Of a stretch of DNA of 64,000 bases, positions 45,289-56,479 are shown one piece after another. The notes beneath the pieces were generated by a model. That model worked only from the letters and a program-made list of their open reading frames with translations, did no database searches and had not been told where the DNA came from. The DNA is from Rhizobium sp. Root274. GTDB lineage: Bacteria > Pseudomonadota > Alphaproteobacteria > Rhizobiales > Rhizobiaceae. Made by a program: the position numbers and the translations under genes. The first letter of the stretch is position 1. Each line of letters opens with the position of its first letter. The stretch covers positions 1,607,564 through 1,671,563 of the forward strand of contig NZ_LMJE01000001.1 of the NCBI RefSeq assembly GCF_001429245.1, in the 5' to 3' direction.

Positions 45289-46841
45289 CCGTGGGCATTA
45301 TCGGCGAAATTCCCCCTGCAAAAACCATCCCGGCAGTCGGCATCGAGACGGTCGACATGACCATGCGATTCGGCAGCTTCACAGCCCTCGATAGCGTGTC
45401 GATCAAGGTTGAGCCCGGCTCGTTCCATGCGCTGCTCGGGGAGAACGGCGCGGGCAAATCGACCCTGGTCAAATGCATCATGGGCTTCTACCGCCAGACA
45501 TCAGGGCAGTTGATGGTGGATGACCGGGAAGTGGCGATCACCTCGCCCCGCGATGCGGCGGCGCTTGGGCTCGGGATGGTCTACCAGCATTTCACTCTGG
45601 TGCCGTCTTTGACCGGAGCGGAAAACCTTGTGATCAGCCGCAACGAGGTCCCTGCGGTGATCAACTGGGGACGGGAAAAGCAGGATCTCGCCGCCTTCAT
45701 GCAGACCATGCCCTTCCAGATCCCGCTCGACCGGCCGGTCTCCGAACTCGCGGCTGGCGAAAAGCAGAAGCTGGAGATCATCAAGCAGCTTTATCTCGGC
45801 CGGCGCTTTCTCGTGCTCGACGAGCCGACCTCGGTGCTGACGCCTGGCGAAGCTGACGACATGCTGGGCCTAGTGCGCGGGATGACCGAGCGAGGCGAGC
45901 TCACCGTCTTAATGATCAGCCACAAATTCCATGAGGTGACGAAGTTCGCCGATGCGGTTTCGGTGTTGCGCAAGGGCAAGCTGACCGGCGGTGGCAAGAC
46001 GGCAGCACTTTCGACCAAGGACATGGCGGCGATGATGATTGGCGATGTCAGGCTTGCAGAACTCGATAGCCGGCTACCGGTTAAAGCAGATGCGCGGCCG
46101 ATCCTCGAACTCGATGGGGTAAAGGCGCTCGATCGGACCGGCCTCAAGACCATTGAGATCGGACAGCTTGCTGTCAAATCCGGTGAAATCGTCGGCATTG
46201 CAGGTATCTCGGGCAATGGCCAGAAGGAATTGTCGGAGATTCTGGCCGGACAGCGACCGACAGAAAGCGGGCGTGTGCAGGTGAAAGGCACTGCCTATGG
46301 CGCGACGCGGGCGGAAACCCGCAGCAGCAGCGTGCGCTTCATACCCGAGGAGCCGCTGCAGAATGCCTGTGCGCCCAAAATGAGCGTCAGCGAAAACCTG
46401 GCCTTCCGCACCTTCGATCTTGATGGCGAAGGCCGCGAGACCCGCTGGCTCGACCTGCGCGGCATGAAGAAGCGGGCGGGAGCGCTGATTGCCGACTTCA
46501 AGGTGAAGACCGCCTCTTCCGCTTCCCCGATCGCCTCGCTTTCGGGTGGCAATGTGCAGCGCGCGGTCCTTGCCCGCGAACTGACGGGGGATGTCGACTT
46601 GCTGGTGGTGTCTAATCCCTGTTTCGGGCTCGACTTCTCGGCTGTGGCGGAGATCCGCTCGCGGATCATGAAGGCACGAAACGGTGGGACTGCGGTGCTG
46701 CTGATCTCGGAAGATCTAGACGAGTTGCTGGAGATGTCGGACCGGATTCTCGTCATGTCCGACGGCAAGTTGGTGTTCGAGACACCGGCGCATATGGCCG
46801 ACATTTCTGTAATCGGCGCGCATATGGCGGGGCATCACTGA
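45285..46841 (+). CDS. BMP-type ABC transporter ATP-binding protein (two domains)
   Basis: A 518-residue fused double ATPase of the sugar/nucleoside type. The N-terminal domain has Walker [10 protein letters not shown] and Walker [12 protein letters not shown]. The C-terminal domain has a degenerate Walker A (GISGNGQKE) and [32 protein letters not shown], in which the usual Glu of Walker B is replaced, as is common in these fused ATPases. It energises the two permeases encoded three genes upstream. GTG start 45285 overlaps the atzD stop; AAAGGGAG precedes it. Confidence 0.9.
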   Translation: MTVGIIGEIPPAKTIPAVGIETVDMTMRFGSFTALDSVSIKVEPGSFHALLGENGAGKSTLVKCIMGFYRQTSGQLMVDDREVAITSPRDAAALGLGMVYQHFTLVPSLTGAENLVISRNEVPAVINWGREKQDLAAFMQTMPFQIPLDRPVSELAAGEKQKLEIIKQLYLGRRFLVLDEPTSVLTPGEADDMLGLVRGMTERGELTVLMISHKFHEVTKFADAVSVLRKGKLTGGGKTAALSTKDMAAMMIGDVRLAELDSRLPVKADARPILELDGVKALDRTGLKTIEIGQLAVKSGEIVGIAGISGNGQKELSEILAGQRPTESGRVQVKGTAYGATRAETRSSSVRFIPEEPLQNACAPKMSVSENLAFRTFDLDGEGRETRWLDLRGMKKRAGALIADFKVKTASSASPIASLSGGNVQRAVLARELTGDVDLLVVSNPCFGLDFSAVAEIRSRIMKARNGGTAVLLISEDLDELLEMSDRILVMSDGKLVFETPAHMADISVIGAHMAGHH

Positions 46842-47506
46842 TGGCTGATATCAAGGCCCTGCCCTTTTCCTTTCCGCTCCGCCGCGAGGCTGTGGCCCTC
46901 ATCGTCATCGACATGCAGCGGGATTTTGCCGAACCCGGCGGCTTCGGGGAAAGTCTCGGCAATGACGTTAGCCATGTGACTGCGATCGTGTCCGACGTCA
47001 AACGGCTGATCGAGGGTTTTCGTGCCGCTGGCCTGCCTGTCATCCACACGCAGGAATGCCATCGGCCTGACCTTTCCGACCTGCCGCTGGCCAAGCGCAA
47101 TCGCGGTACGCCGACACTTCGGATCGGCGATGTTGGCCCGATGGGACGCATCCTCATTTCTGGCGAGCCGGGGACCGCAATCCTGCCCGAACTGGCACCG
47201 ATCGAGGGAGAGATCGTAATTGAGAAGCCCGGCAAGGGGGCGTTTTATGCGACGCCGCTCGGCGAGACCCTAAAAGCCAATGGCATCGAACAGCTGGTGT
47301 TTGCCGGCGTCACCACCGAGGTCTGCGTGCAGACGACGATGCGCGAGGCCAATGACCGGGGTTATGAGTGCCTGCTGGTCGAGGAGGCGACCGCAAGCTA
47401 CTTCCCGCAGTTCAAGCGGGCCGCGCTCGACATGATCCGGGCACAAGGCGGTATCGTCGGCTGGACGGCGCATCTCGATGATGTATTGGAGGCGATTGAT
47501 GCCTGA
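46841..47506 (+). CDS. Second isochorismatase-fold cysteine hydrolase (triuret hydrolase-like?)
   Basis: A 221-residue paralogue of the biuret hydrolase in the same operon. The triad is Asp24 (VIDMQRDF), Lys129 (IEKPGKGAF) and Cys162 (TEVCVQTTM). It lacks the N-terminal 15 residues and the cysteine-containing insertion after the first motif of BiuH. Known relatives include biuret and triuret (TrtA) hydrolases and ureidoacrylate-type amidohydrolases, so a linked urea oligomer such as triuret is a reasonable but unproven substrate. The ATG directly follows the ATPase stop with a 1-base overlap. Confidence 0.82.
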   Translation: MADIKALPFSFPLRREAVALIVIDMQRDFAEPGGFGESLGNDVSHVTAIVSDVKRLIEGFRAAGLPVIHTQECHRPDLSDLPLAKRNRGTPTLRIGDVGPMGRILISGEPGTAILPELAPIEGEIVIEKPGKGAFYATPLGETLKANGIEQLVFAGVTTEVCVQTTMREANDRGYECLLVEEATASYFPQFKRAALDMIRAQGGIVGWTAHLDDVLEAIDA

Positions 47507-47846
47507 AACAACCCGCGAGAGCCTGACACAGGGCGGCTGGAAGACGCTGGCCTTCGAGCCATTTCGCGAAGGTGTAACGATCCACTGGATCAAACGCTTT
47601 GCCGACGACCAGCCGGGCGTGGCGCTGCTCAAATACGAAGCGGGCGCCTCGGTGCCGCGCCACCGGCATGAGGGGCTGGAAACGATCCTCGTCTTGCAGG
47701 GAACGCAGTCGGACGAGAGTGGCGACTATGGCGTCGGCTGCTGCGTGATCAATGCGATTGGCAGCGAACATTCCGTCTGGAGTGACACGGGATGTGTCGT
47801 ATTGATCCAGTGGGATCGGCCTGTGCGGATCCTGTTCGAGGATTGA
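47499..47846 (+). CDS. Small cupin protein
   Basis: A 115-residue single-domain cupin. The motif-1 histidines are in [17 protein letters not shown] (about 48-64) and motif 2 around [15 protein letters not shown]. It resembles ChrR-type cupin domains without an anti-sigma part. In this operon it may be a small hydrolase/isomerase accessory or sensor; function unknown. ATG 47499 overlaps the previous stop by 8 bases and TTGGAGG precedes it. Last gene of the operon. Confidence 0.8.
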   Translation: MPETTRESLTQGGWKTLAFEPFREGVTIHWIKRFADDQPGVALLKYEAGASVPRHRHEGLETILVLQGTQSDESGDYGVGCCVINAIGSEHSVWSDTGCVVLIQWDRPVRILFED

Positions 47847-47910
47847 GAGGTTCGCGACGTCGTGGTGGAGTCTGGGTAGGTCCACAGCTTTGCAGATCCA
47901 GAATGCAAAA

Positions 47911-47934
47911 GGGGTGAACCTCGCGGCTCGCCCC
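47911..47934. terminator. Bidirectional hairpin terminator between cupin gene and dnaJ
   Basis: GGGGTGA (47911-47917) pairs with TCGCCCC (47928-47934) allowing one G-U pair. On the minus strand it is followed by CCTTTTG, on the plus strand by ATTTGTGTTTT. It separates the convergent cupin gene and dnaJ. Confidence 0.6.
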
Positions 47935-47962
47935 ATTTGTGTTTTCATAAACTGTCCACCGA

Positions 47963-49111
47963 TCAGTCGCTCAGCGTATCGAAGAAATCCTTCATGCGGG
48001 CGAAGAAGCCCGTCGATTCCGGATTGTTTTCCTTCGACGACAGCTGCTCGAATTCCTGGAGCAGTTCCCGCTGGCGCTTGGTGAGCTTCTGCGGGGTCTC
48101 GATCTGGATCTGGATGTAGAGATCCCCCGTCTGCGTCGAGCGCAGCACCGGCATGCCCTTGGCCTTCAGGCGGAATTGCTTGCCGGCCTGCGTGCCTTCG
48201 GGAACCGTCACGCGCGACTTCGTGCCATCGAGTGTCACCACATCGAAGGTGCCGCCGAGCGCTGCCGTGGTCATCGAGATCGGCACGGAGCAATAGAGGT
48301 CGGCACCGTCACGCTGGAAGAATTCGTGCGGCTTGACCGACAGGAAGATGTAGAGATCTCCGGAGGGACCGCCGCGCAGGCCGGCTTCGCCCTCGCCCTG
48401 CAGGCGAATGCGGGTGCCGTCCTCGATGCCCGAGGGGATGTTGACCGACAGAGAACGCTCTTCGGTGACACGGCCGTGGCCATGGCACTTGGTGCAGGGA
48501 TCGGCGATCGTCTGGCCGCGACCGTGACAGGTCGGGCAGGTGCGCTCGATCGAGAAGAAGCCTTGGGCTGCGCGGACGCGGCCCGAGCCCTGACAGGTGG
48601 CGCAGGTCGTGGGCTTGGTGCCGGGTTTGGCGCCGGTGCCGGTGCAGAGGTCGCAGGTGATCGAGGTCGGAACCCGGATTTGCGCCGTCTTGCCAGTAAA
48701 GGCCTCTTCGAGGCTGATTTCCATGTTGTAGCGCAGGTCCGCGCCGCGTTCGCGGCCGCCCGTGGAGCGGGCCCGGCCACCGCGACCGCCACCCATCATC
48801 TCGCCGAAGATGTCTTCGAAGATGTCGGAGAAGCCACCGCCGCCGGCGAAACCGCCGCCGCCACCGCCAAAGCCGCCACCACCCTGCTCGAAGGCGGCAT
48901 GGCCGAAGCGATCATAAGCCGCGCGCTTCTGCGGATCCTTCAATGTCTCATAGGCTTCGTTGAGTTCCTTGAACTTCTTTTCCGCCTCATCGTCGCCCGG
49001 GTTCTTGTCCGGGTGATATTTCATGGCCAGCTTGCGGAAGGCGCTCTTCAGCTCCTTTTCATCCGCCGTGCGGCCGACCCCCAGGGTCTCGTAGAAATCT
49101 GCCTTTGCCAT
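47963..49111 (-). CDS. dnaJ: Chaperone DnaJ
   Basis: A 382-residue type I Hsp40. The J-domain has the HPD motif ([13 protein letters not shown], about 32-44). A long Gly/Phe-rich linker ([17 protein letters not shown]) follows at about 75-95, then four zinc repeats [24 protein letters not shown] and CTKCHGHG (about 150-220) and the C-terminal substrate domain. It stimulates DnaK ATPase. It follows a small exported-protein gene that lies between it and dnaK. Confidence 0.96.
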   Translation of the reverse strand: MAKADFYETLGVGRTADEKELKSAFRKLAMKYHPDKNPGDDEAEKKFKELNEAYETLKDPQKRAAYDRFGHAAFEQGGGGFGGGGGGFAGGGGFSDIFEDIFGEMMGGGRGGRARSTGGRERGADLRYNMEISLEEAFTGKTAQIRVPTSITCDLCTGTGAKPGTKPTTCATCQGSGRVRAAQGFFSIERTCPTCHGRGQTIADPCTKCHGHGRVTEERSLSVNIPSGIEDGTRIRLQGEGEAGLRGGPSGDLYIFLSVKPHEFFQRDGADLYCSVPISMTTAALGGTFDVVTLDGTKSRVTVPEGTQAGKQFRLKAKGMPVLRSTQTGDLYIQIQIETPQKLTKRQRELLQEFEQLSSKENNPESTGFFARMKDFFDTLSD

Positions 49112-49115
49112 GGTT

Positions 49116-49582
49116 TTACAAAGCCCTCAAAGCTTTCCCAACGCTCGTGTGACCGGCCGCCGGTTTGCCGGCGAGCTTGTCACAGGCCTGCATGTCTTTC
49201 TGGAAGTCGGAAGACGCCGCCAGCGCGTCGTCCATCAGGAGCTTGCGTGCCTCGCCCTTGCTGATCACACCATCGGCTGCCGATACTGCAACAAAGGCCA
49301 GCGAATGGGCCGCCATGTCGCAGGCCGATACCGAACCGCCGTCTTCGCGCCGCTGCAATGCCGCTTCGATGATTTTGCCCAGTTCGCTGCCAATTGCCGA
49401 CAGTGTCTTGGAGTCCTTAGCGGACAGCGCTTTCACCACACGCGCTTCCGCACCACTCACCTGTCGTTGCACGGCACCGACCTTGGCATCCTGGGCGAAT
49501 GCTGCGCTCGTCATCAGCAATACGACGCAGGCTGGCCCAAGGGCCAGCCTGCCAGACGTCACGCTTGCGAAGCGACCCATCA

Positions 49583-49583
<1 letters not shown>
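49116..49583 (-). CDS. Hypothetical exported protein between dnaK and dnaJ
   Basis: A 155-residue protein with a Sec-type signal peptide (hydrophobic stretch [15 protein letters not shown], predicted cleavage near residue 30). The mature part is helical, with two cysteines ([18 protein letters not shown]) that could pair in the periplasm. I do not recognise a family. The start overlaps the dnaK stop and the stop is 4 bases from dnaJ, so it is inside the heat-shock operon. An exported protein there is unusual. Confidence 0.78.
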
Positions 49584-51487
<1,904 letters not shown>

Positions 51488-51596
51488 GTCATTCTCTCCT
51501 TGAAGCAGGCCGTCGGAACCCCAATCAGGCATTCCTGACAGCCCCTCGACGTGGATGGTCTGGGATTTGCTACAGCGTTGCTGCGGCTATGTCGCG

Positions 51597-51626
51597 TATA
51601 TAAGAAGCGGTTTTTCCGACTGCAAG
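51597..51626 (-). promoter_or_regulatory. Candidate RpoH (heat-shock) promoter of dnaK
   Basis: On the minus strand CTTGCA (51621-51626) is followed after about 17 bases by CTTATATA (ending near 51597). This fits the alphaproteobacterial RpoH pattern CTTG-N-C(C/T)TATNT. A direct repeat GATTTCCAGCG/GATTTCCAG lies just upstream (51628-51648). The remainder of 51488-51775 shows no gene. Confidence 0.6.
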
Positions 51627-51775
51627 GCTGGAAATCCGCTGGAAATCAGTAAAAAGAACAGATTGGACGGCAATCTTCAGCCGGCCTTCCGTGCTGCTCA
51701 TTCCTCTTGTGTCACAGGGCTTTAGCAGTCAAGGCTTGTCCCTGGCCATCGTCTCGATTTCCAGGCGATCAATGA

Positions 51776-54007
51776 TCATTGCCCGAGGATCAGGTCGAGC
51801 AGTGTGGTGCGCTTGGGCGCGCCCTGCCGTGGACCCTGTCCAACATCACCGGGCGGCACGGGTCCTTCCAGAACCGGCCAATTGCCCTGTTCGCCCTGTC
51901 GAACGGGAGCTGCGCCATCCGCCTGCGGTTGGGCCGGGTAACGCTCTTCGCCACCGCCCGTCAGCACGTCCGAAATGATCGTGCCGATTGACGGATCCTG
52001 ATCGACCGGGGCCGGCTCCTGATAGTCGTCCCCCGGCAAGGGTGCCGGCGCCAGACCCTGGTGGGCTGCCGTCATGAAATCATGCCAGGCGCGGGCCGGC
52101 AGACCGCCGCCGGTTACCTTCTTCATCGAATCACCGTTGTCGTTGCCGAACCAGACGCCGGTGGTGAGATTGCTGGTGTAACCGACAAAAAGCGCATCGC
52201 GGAAGGACTGTGTTGTGCCGGTCTTGCCCGCCGCTTCCCAGCCTTTCAACCGCGCCTTCTTGCCGGTCCCCTCGTTGATGACGCCCATCAGCATCTGGTT
52301 CATCTCGCTGACGACCTGATCGCTGAGGACGCGGGGCGGTTCGAGATAGTTGTTCTCGTAAATGACCGTGCCGTCGGACTTCAGGATACGCTGGACGATA
52401 TGCGGGGTCGCCTTATAGCCGCCATTCATGAAGGGGGCGTAGGCTGCCGTTAGTTCGAGCAGAGAGACTTCGGATGTTCCGAGCGCGATCGAGGCGTTGT
52501 TCTGCAGGTCCGAATCGATCCCCATGCGATGCGCGAGCTTGATCACCTGATCGGGACCTACTTCCATCACGAGCTGGGCGGCAATGGTGTTGAGTGATTC
52601 GCCGAGCGCATGGGCAAGAGTGACCGGGCCCCGATATTTCTCGTCATAGTTCTGCGGCGTCCATGAGCCGATGCGGATTGGGGCATCATTGCGGGTAGAG
52701 CCCGGCCGCAAGCCGATTTCCATGGCAGCGGCATACACGAAGGGCTTGAAGGCAGAGCCGGGCTGGCGCTTCGCCTTGACCGCGCGGTTGAACTGGCTTT
52801 CGGCATAGTCACGACCGCCGACAAGTGCGCGGATTGCACCGGTTCCGTCGATCGACACGAGGGCGGCCTGAGACGCGTTGACCTTCGCACCTTCGGCCGC
52901 CAACGATTCCGTCAAGGCTGCTTCGGCCTTCTTCTCGAGCGTCATGTCGATGGTGGTTTCGACCACGATGTCTTCGGTGACCTTGCCGATGAGGGCCGTT
53001 ACGTCATCACGCACCATGTCGGCAACATACTGGCCAGCCCCGCTCCAGTAGCGCTTTGCCTTGGTGGGAGACTGCGACATCGCCGTCTTCACTTCGTCAT
53101 CGGTGATGTAGCCCTCTTCCAGCATGGCCTGAAGCACGACCTGGGCGCGGGCTTCGGCTGCTTCCGGGTCGCGGGCGGGAGACAATCTGGAAGGCGCCTT
53201 CAGGAGGCCGGCGAGAAGTGCGGCCTCCCCGAGGTTCACGTCACGGGCAGACTTGTTGAAATAGCGGCGTGCCGCGGCCTCCACGCCATAAGCGTTGGAG
53301 CCGAAATAGACCCGGTTCAGATACATCGCGAGGATCTGGTCCTTGGTGTATTTCTGCTCCAGCCAGAAGGCGAGCAGCACTTCCTGGACCTTCCGTTCGA
53401 CGGTTCGCTCCGGCGAGAGGAAAAGGTTCTTTGCCAATTGCTGGGTGAGCGTCGAGCCGCCCTGTACGGCCCGGCCACTCACCACATTGGTGACGATGGC
53501 GCGTGCGAGACCCAAGGGGTCTATGCCGAAATGGGAATAGAAACGGCGGTCTTCGATCGCCATGACCGCCTGGGGGATGAAGGGCGACATTTCTTCCAGC
53601 GGCAGCGCTTCGCCGCCGGTTGCACCGCGATTGGCGATGACCGTGCCCTCGACCGAGACGATCTTCATGTTGGGCGGGCGTTCCGGGATGGTCCAGCTGC
53701 TGGCGCTCGGCATCTGCGAGCCGTAATAGGCGACCAAACCGCCAATGCCGATGGCACCCCAGATCGAGAGGACGAAGCACCAGTAGATCAGCCGTCCAAG
53801 GCCGAAGCCGCCGGAGGACTGTCGCTTGCGGGGCGGAGATTTCTTGGCCTTGCCAGAGCGGGATGAAGCGGCCGGCCGCTTGCCAGCGGAGCGGGTCTTT
53901 CGGCCGCCGGCTATGCGATCGTCCGCATCAAGCCGCAGGTCCTCGTCCTCGCGATCTTCCTCGAAGCTCGGTTCAATACGGTCGCGGGATTTGCCTCGGC
54001 TCACCAT
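51776..54007 (-). CDS. Penicillin-binding protein 1A (bifunctional)
   Basis: A 743-residue class A PBP. A charged cytoplasmic tail rich in Arg, Lys, Asp and Glu (1-70) precedes one membrane segment (about 78-98). The GT51 transglycosylase domain has EDRRFYSHFGIDPLGLARA and GGSTLTQQLAKNLFL. The transpeptidase domain has the nucleophile motif GSAFKPF (SxxK), SLN and KTGTT. A Pro/Gly/Gln-rich C-terminal tail (about 690-743) follows. It polymerises and crosslinks peptidoglycan. ATG 54007 is chosen; the frame continues to 54133 but those residues do not look like PBP sequence and the Shine-Dalgarno is weak at either site. Confidence 0.92.
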   Translation of the reverse strand: MVSRGKSRDRIEPSFEEDREDEDLRLDADDRIAGGRKTRSAGKRPAASSRSGKAKKSPPRKRQSSGGFGLGRLIYWCFVLSIWGAIGIGGLVAYYGSQMPSASSWTIPERPPNMKIVSVEGTVIANRGATGGEALPLEEMSPFIPQAVMAIEDRRFYSHFGIDPLGLARAIVTNVVSGRAVQGGSTLTQQLAKNLFLSPERTVERKVQEVLLAFWLEQKYTKDQILAMYLNRVYFGSNAYGVEAAARRYFNKSARDVNLGEAALLAGLLKAPSRLSPARDPEAAEARAQVVLQAMLEEGYITDDEVKTAMSQSPTKAKRYWSGAGQYVADMVRDDVTALIGKVTEDIVVETTIDMTLEKKAEAALTESLAAEGAKVNASQAALVSIDGTGAIRALVGGRDYAESQFNRAVKAKRQPGSAFKPFVYAAAMEIGLRPGSTRNDAPIRIGSWTPQNYDEKYRGPVTLAHALGESLNTIAAQLVMEVGPDQVIKLAHRMGIDSDLQNNASIALGTSEVSLLELTAAYAPFMNGGYKATPHIVQRILKSDGTVIYENNYLEPPRVLSDQVVSEMNQMLMGVINEGTGKKARLKGWEAAGKTGTTQSFRDALFVGYTSNLTTGVWFGNDNGDSMKKVTGGGLPARAWHDFMTAAHQGLAPAPLPGDDYQEPAPVDQDPSIGTIISDVLTGGGEERYPAQPQADGAAPVRQGEQGNWPVLEGPVPPGDVGQGPRQGAPKRTTLLDLILGQ

Positions 54008-54195
54008 TCCGGCGGTCTTGCTCCAGATGCTCGTGTGGCAGGCAGCCCTGCGAACCGAGAAGCTCGCATACCGCCGTCTTGATATCGCCTTGAATTCCGC
54101 CTCCGGGCCGGTGCGGCTTTCCTCCGATTGCACAATAATTGCGGCGATTTAAGGGGTGGTTAAGACGCGGTAAACAGCCAGAGCCACACCTGACG

Positions 54196-54654
54196 TCACT
54201 GACAGAGATCCGCCCATTCTGCGCCGACAAGGTCTGCCATACGGTGAGGCTCTATCCTCACCGCAGCATTGGTCGCGCCGCCGGCGGGCACGACCTCGAT
54301 CCAGTTCTTCAGCGAGATGTCGCAATAGACCTTGAGCGGCGCGGGAAGACCAAAAGGGCAGACGCCACCCACAGGGTGGCTCGTCATCTCGACCACCGCG
54401 TCGGCATCCAGCATACGGGGTTTTACGCCGAAACGATCCTTGAATTTTCTGTTGTCGAGACGTTTTGTGCCGGCGGTGACGACGAGCACCACGTCTTCGC
54501 CGATCCTGAGGCAGATGGTCTTTGCAATCTGGTCCGGCTCGACCCCATGAGCTTCGGCCGCCAATGCCACGGTCGCGGAACTCGCTTCCGTCACAATGAC
54601 GGAGATATCTGGAGCATGGGTGATGAAGAACTGGCGGACGGAATCGAGGCTCAT
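54196..54654 (-). CDS. YbaK/EbsC-type aminoacyl-tRNA deacylase family protein
   Basis: A 152-residue single-domain protein of the YbaK/ProX superfamily. The conserved KTICLRIGEDVVLVVTAGTKRLD segment (about 45-67) contains the family lysine, and VGGVCPFGLP (about 95-104) is the GxxxPxG loop. These proteins hydrolyse mischarged tRNAs such as Cys-tRNA(Pro) or Ala-tRNA(Pro). It is a single gene between PBP1A and a candidate sRNA. Confidence 0.88.
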   Translation of the reverse strand: MSLDSVRQFFITHAPDISVIVTEASSATVALAAEAHGVEPDQIAKTICLRIGEDVVLVVTAGTKRLDNRKFKDRFGVKPRMLDADAVVEMTSHPVGGVCPFGLPAPLKVYCDISLKNWIEVVPAGGATNAAVRIEPHRMADLVGAEWADLCQ

Positions 54655-54707
54655 GGGCTCATCCTACCCAGGTTTGGCGGCAATCTTCAACTGTGCCTGT
54701 AGAGGGG

Positions 54708-54736
54708 CTTGAAACGGGCCGAGAACCTCCCCATCT
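54708..54736 (+). promoter_or_regulatory. Candidate RpoH-type promoter for an unannotated RNA
   Basis: CTTGAA (54708-54713), 17 bases, CCATCT (54731-54736) closely matches the Sinorhizobium RpoH consensus CTTGAA-N17-CCANAT as I remember it. No reading frame of quality follows, but a strong terminator lies at 54941-54970. Confidence 0.45.
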
Positions 54737-54742
54737 TCAGGC

Positions 54743-54970
54743 TACCAAGCGACGAGAGGGTCGTTTCAGCGCAGAGATTGCACGGAACGCCATGCTCTTA
54801 AGGAATTGTTCATCATCCCGCGCGATCCTGTGGATCTGGGATGAGTTCGCCAAGGCGGACAGACATCCGAAGCATCGCATGGCACGTTTCCACCCCTGAC
54901 CACGGATGTACTGGCAGGACAGTGTTGAAACGTAAAGGAAAGGCCGGTTCTCACCGGCCTTTTTGCTTTT
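54743..54970 (+). ncRNA. Putative heat-shock-inducible small RNA
   Basis: A 329-base gap between ybaK-like and peptidase genes holds no convincing gene. It has the RpoH-like promoter above and ends in an intrinsic terminator with a plus-strand T run. Between them, ACGTTTC (near 54881) can pair with GAAACGT (near 54926) to close a larger stem. The terminator tail is better on the plus strand, where no protein gene precedes it. The alternative is that the terminator serves only the peptidase gene on the minus strand. Confidence 0.4.
54941..54970. terminator. Intrinsic terminator (bidirectional)
   Basis: AGGCCGGT (54941-54948) pairs with ACCGGCCT (54953-54960) around TCTC. The plus strand continues TTTTGCTTTTT; the minus strand continues TTTCCTTT. 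It can end both the putative plus-strand RNA and the minus-strand peptidase transcript. Confidence 0.8.
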
Positions 54971-54983
54971 TGGACTCAGGCTC

Positions 54984-56372
54984 TCATTTGTTGGCGAGCG
55001 CGTCGAGGATGCGGATCCACGAGCGGATGCCTTTGTGGAACGAGTTCAGGTCGTATTTCTCATTGGGAGAATGGATGCGGTCATCGGTGAGGCCGAAGCC
55101 GACCAGCAGCGAATCCATGCCCAGCATCTTCTGGAAATCGCCGACAATCGGGATCGAACCACCCATGCCGATAATGACGGCAGGTTTCGACCATTCGTCC
55201 GACAGCGCATTCTTCGCCTTGGTCAGTTCAGGCGAATCATAAGACAGCTGAATTGCGGGAGAACCACCGTGTTCGTGGAAGTCGACCGAGCAATCGGCCG
55301 GGATGCGCGCCTTGACGAAGCTGCGGAAGCTCTCGCGGACCTTTGCCGGGTCCTGCGTGCCGACGAGGCGGAAGGAGATTTTGGCAGAGGCCTTGGCGGC
55401 GATGACGGTCTTGAAACCTTCGCCGGTATACCCGCCGATGATGCCGTTCACCTCCGCCGTCGGGCGGGCCCAGGTGAGTTCCAGAACAGAACGGCCCTTT
55501 TCGCCTGACGGGATGGAGAGGCCAACTTCGCCGAGGAAGCTTTCTGCGGTGCGGCCGAGGCTGTCCCAGGACGCCTTGATGTTGGACGGGGTTTCCTCGA
55601 CGCCATCGTAGAAGCCCGGCAGGGTGACCTTGCCGGTTTCGTCATGCAGATCCGCGAGGATCTTCGTCAGGATGTGCACGGGATTTGCAGCGGCACCGCC
55701 GAACAGGCCGGAATGCAGGTCACGGTCAGCAGCGGTGATGGTCACCTCTTCGCCGACAAGGCCGCGGAGAGCTGCGGCAATGGCGGGGGTCTCGCGATCC
55801 CACATACTGGTGTCGCAGACCAAAGCAAAATCTGCCTTCAGCTCTGCCGCATTGGCTTCGAGGAAGGGTTTGAGCGATGGCGAACCGGATTCCTCCTCGC
55901 CTTCGAACAAGATCGTGATCCTGACCGGCAGCGAGGCTTGGACCGCTTTATAGGCACGGCAGGCTTCGACGAAGGTCAGCAACTGTCCCTTGTCATCGGA
56001 GGTGCCACGGCCGGTGATGATCTTGCGGCCATCCTTTTCCTTAATTGCCGGGGCGAAGGGATCGTCTTCCCAGAGGTCGAGCGGATCGACCGGCTGAACA
56101 TCGTAGTGACCATAGAAGAGGACATGCGGTGCATCCGCCCGATCGGCGGCGTGATGGGCCACGACCATCGGATGGCCGGGCGTGTCCCGGAGGGAAGTCT
56201 CAAAGCCAAGCTCGGTCAGTTCCTTCACCAGCCATTCGCCGGCCTTGCGGCAATCGGCCTTGTAGGCGGGATCGGTCGAGATGGAGGGGATCCGGACCAG
56301 ATCGAACAGCCTGTCGAGGCTCTGGGGCAGAGCGTCATCGGCCTTGGCGAGAATGGGAGAAAGATCGGTCAT
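54984..56372 (-). CDS. M20 family dipeptidase
   Basis: A 462-residue metallopeptidase of the M20/ArgE/DapE family. Metal-site motifs are YGHYDVQP (about 87-94), GRGTSDDKG (about 121-129) and FEGEEESGS (about 155-163), with a dimerisation domain in the middle. It should cleave dipeptides in the cytoplasm. ATG 56372 (MTDLSPIL) is chosen over 56483 because the family fold begins soon after; the extension looks non-coding. Confidence 0.9.
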   Translation of the reverse strand: MTDLSPILAKADDALPQSLDRLFDLVRIPSISTDPAYKADCRKAGEWLVKELTELGFETSLRDTPGHPMVVAHHAADRADAPHVLFYGHYDVQPVDPLDLWEDDPFAPAIKEKDGRKIITGRGTSDDKGQLLTFVEACRAYKAVQASLPVRITILFEGEEESGSPSLKPFLEANAAELKADFALVCDTSMWDRETPAIAAALRGLVGEEVTITAADRDLHSGLFGGAAANPVHILTKILADLHDETGKVTLPGFYDGVEETPSNIKASWDSLGRTAESFLGEVGLSIPSGEKGRSVLELTWARPTAEVNGIIGGYTGEGFKTVIAAKASAKISFRLVGTQDPAKVRESFRSFVKARIPADCSVDFHEHGGSPAIQLSYDSPELTKAKNALSDEWSKPAVIIGMGGSIPIVGDFQKMLGMDSLLVGFGLTDDRIHSPNEKYDLNSFHKGIRSWIRILDALANK

Positions 56373-56479
56373 GGGGTATGTCCTGCAGGATTGAAATCGC
56401 GGCGGACGATAGAGCAAAGCCTCCGATGTTTCGAGGCATGGGACAGCGGTTTTTTTGCCGGCAACAATCCGGCTGCCTG

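Noticed and set aside
51770-51781. 12-bp palindrome CAATGATCATTG at the PBP1A stop
   Set aside because: Overlaps the stop codon, is AT-rich and short, and has no T tail; probably chance.
54766-54954. 62-codon minus-strand frame next to the peptidase gene
   Set aside because: Cys/Arg/Ser-rich random-looking translation that overlaps the terminator hairpin.
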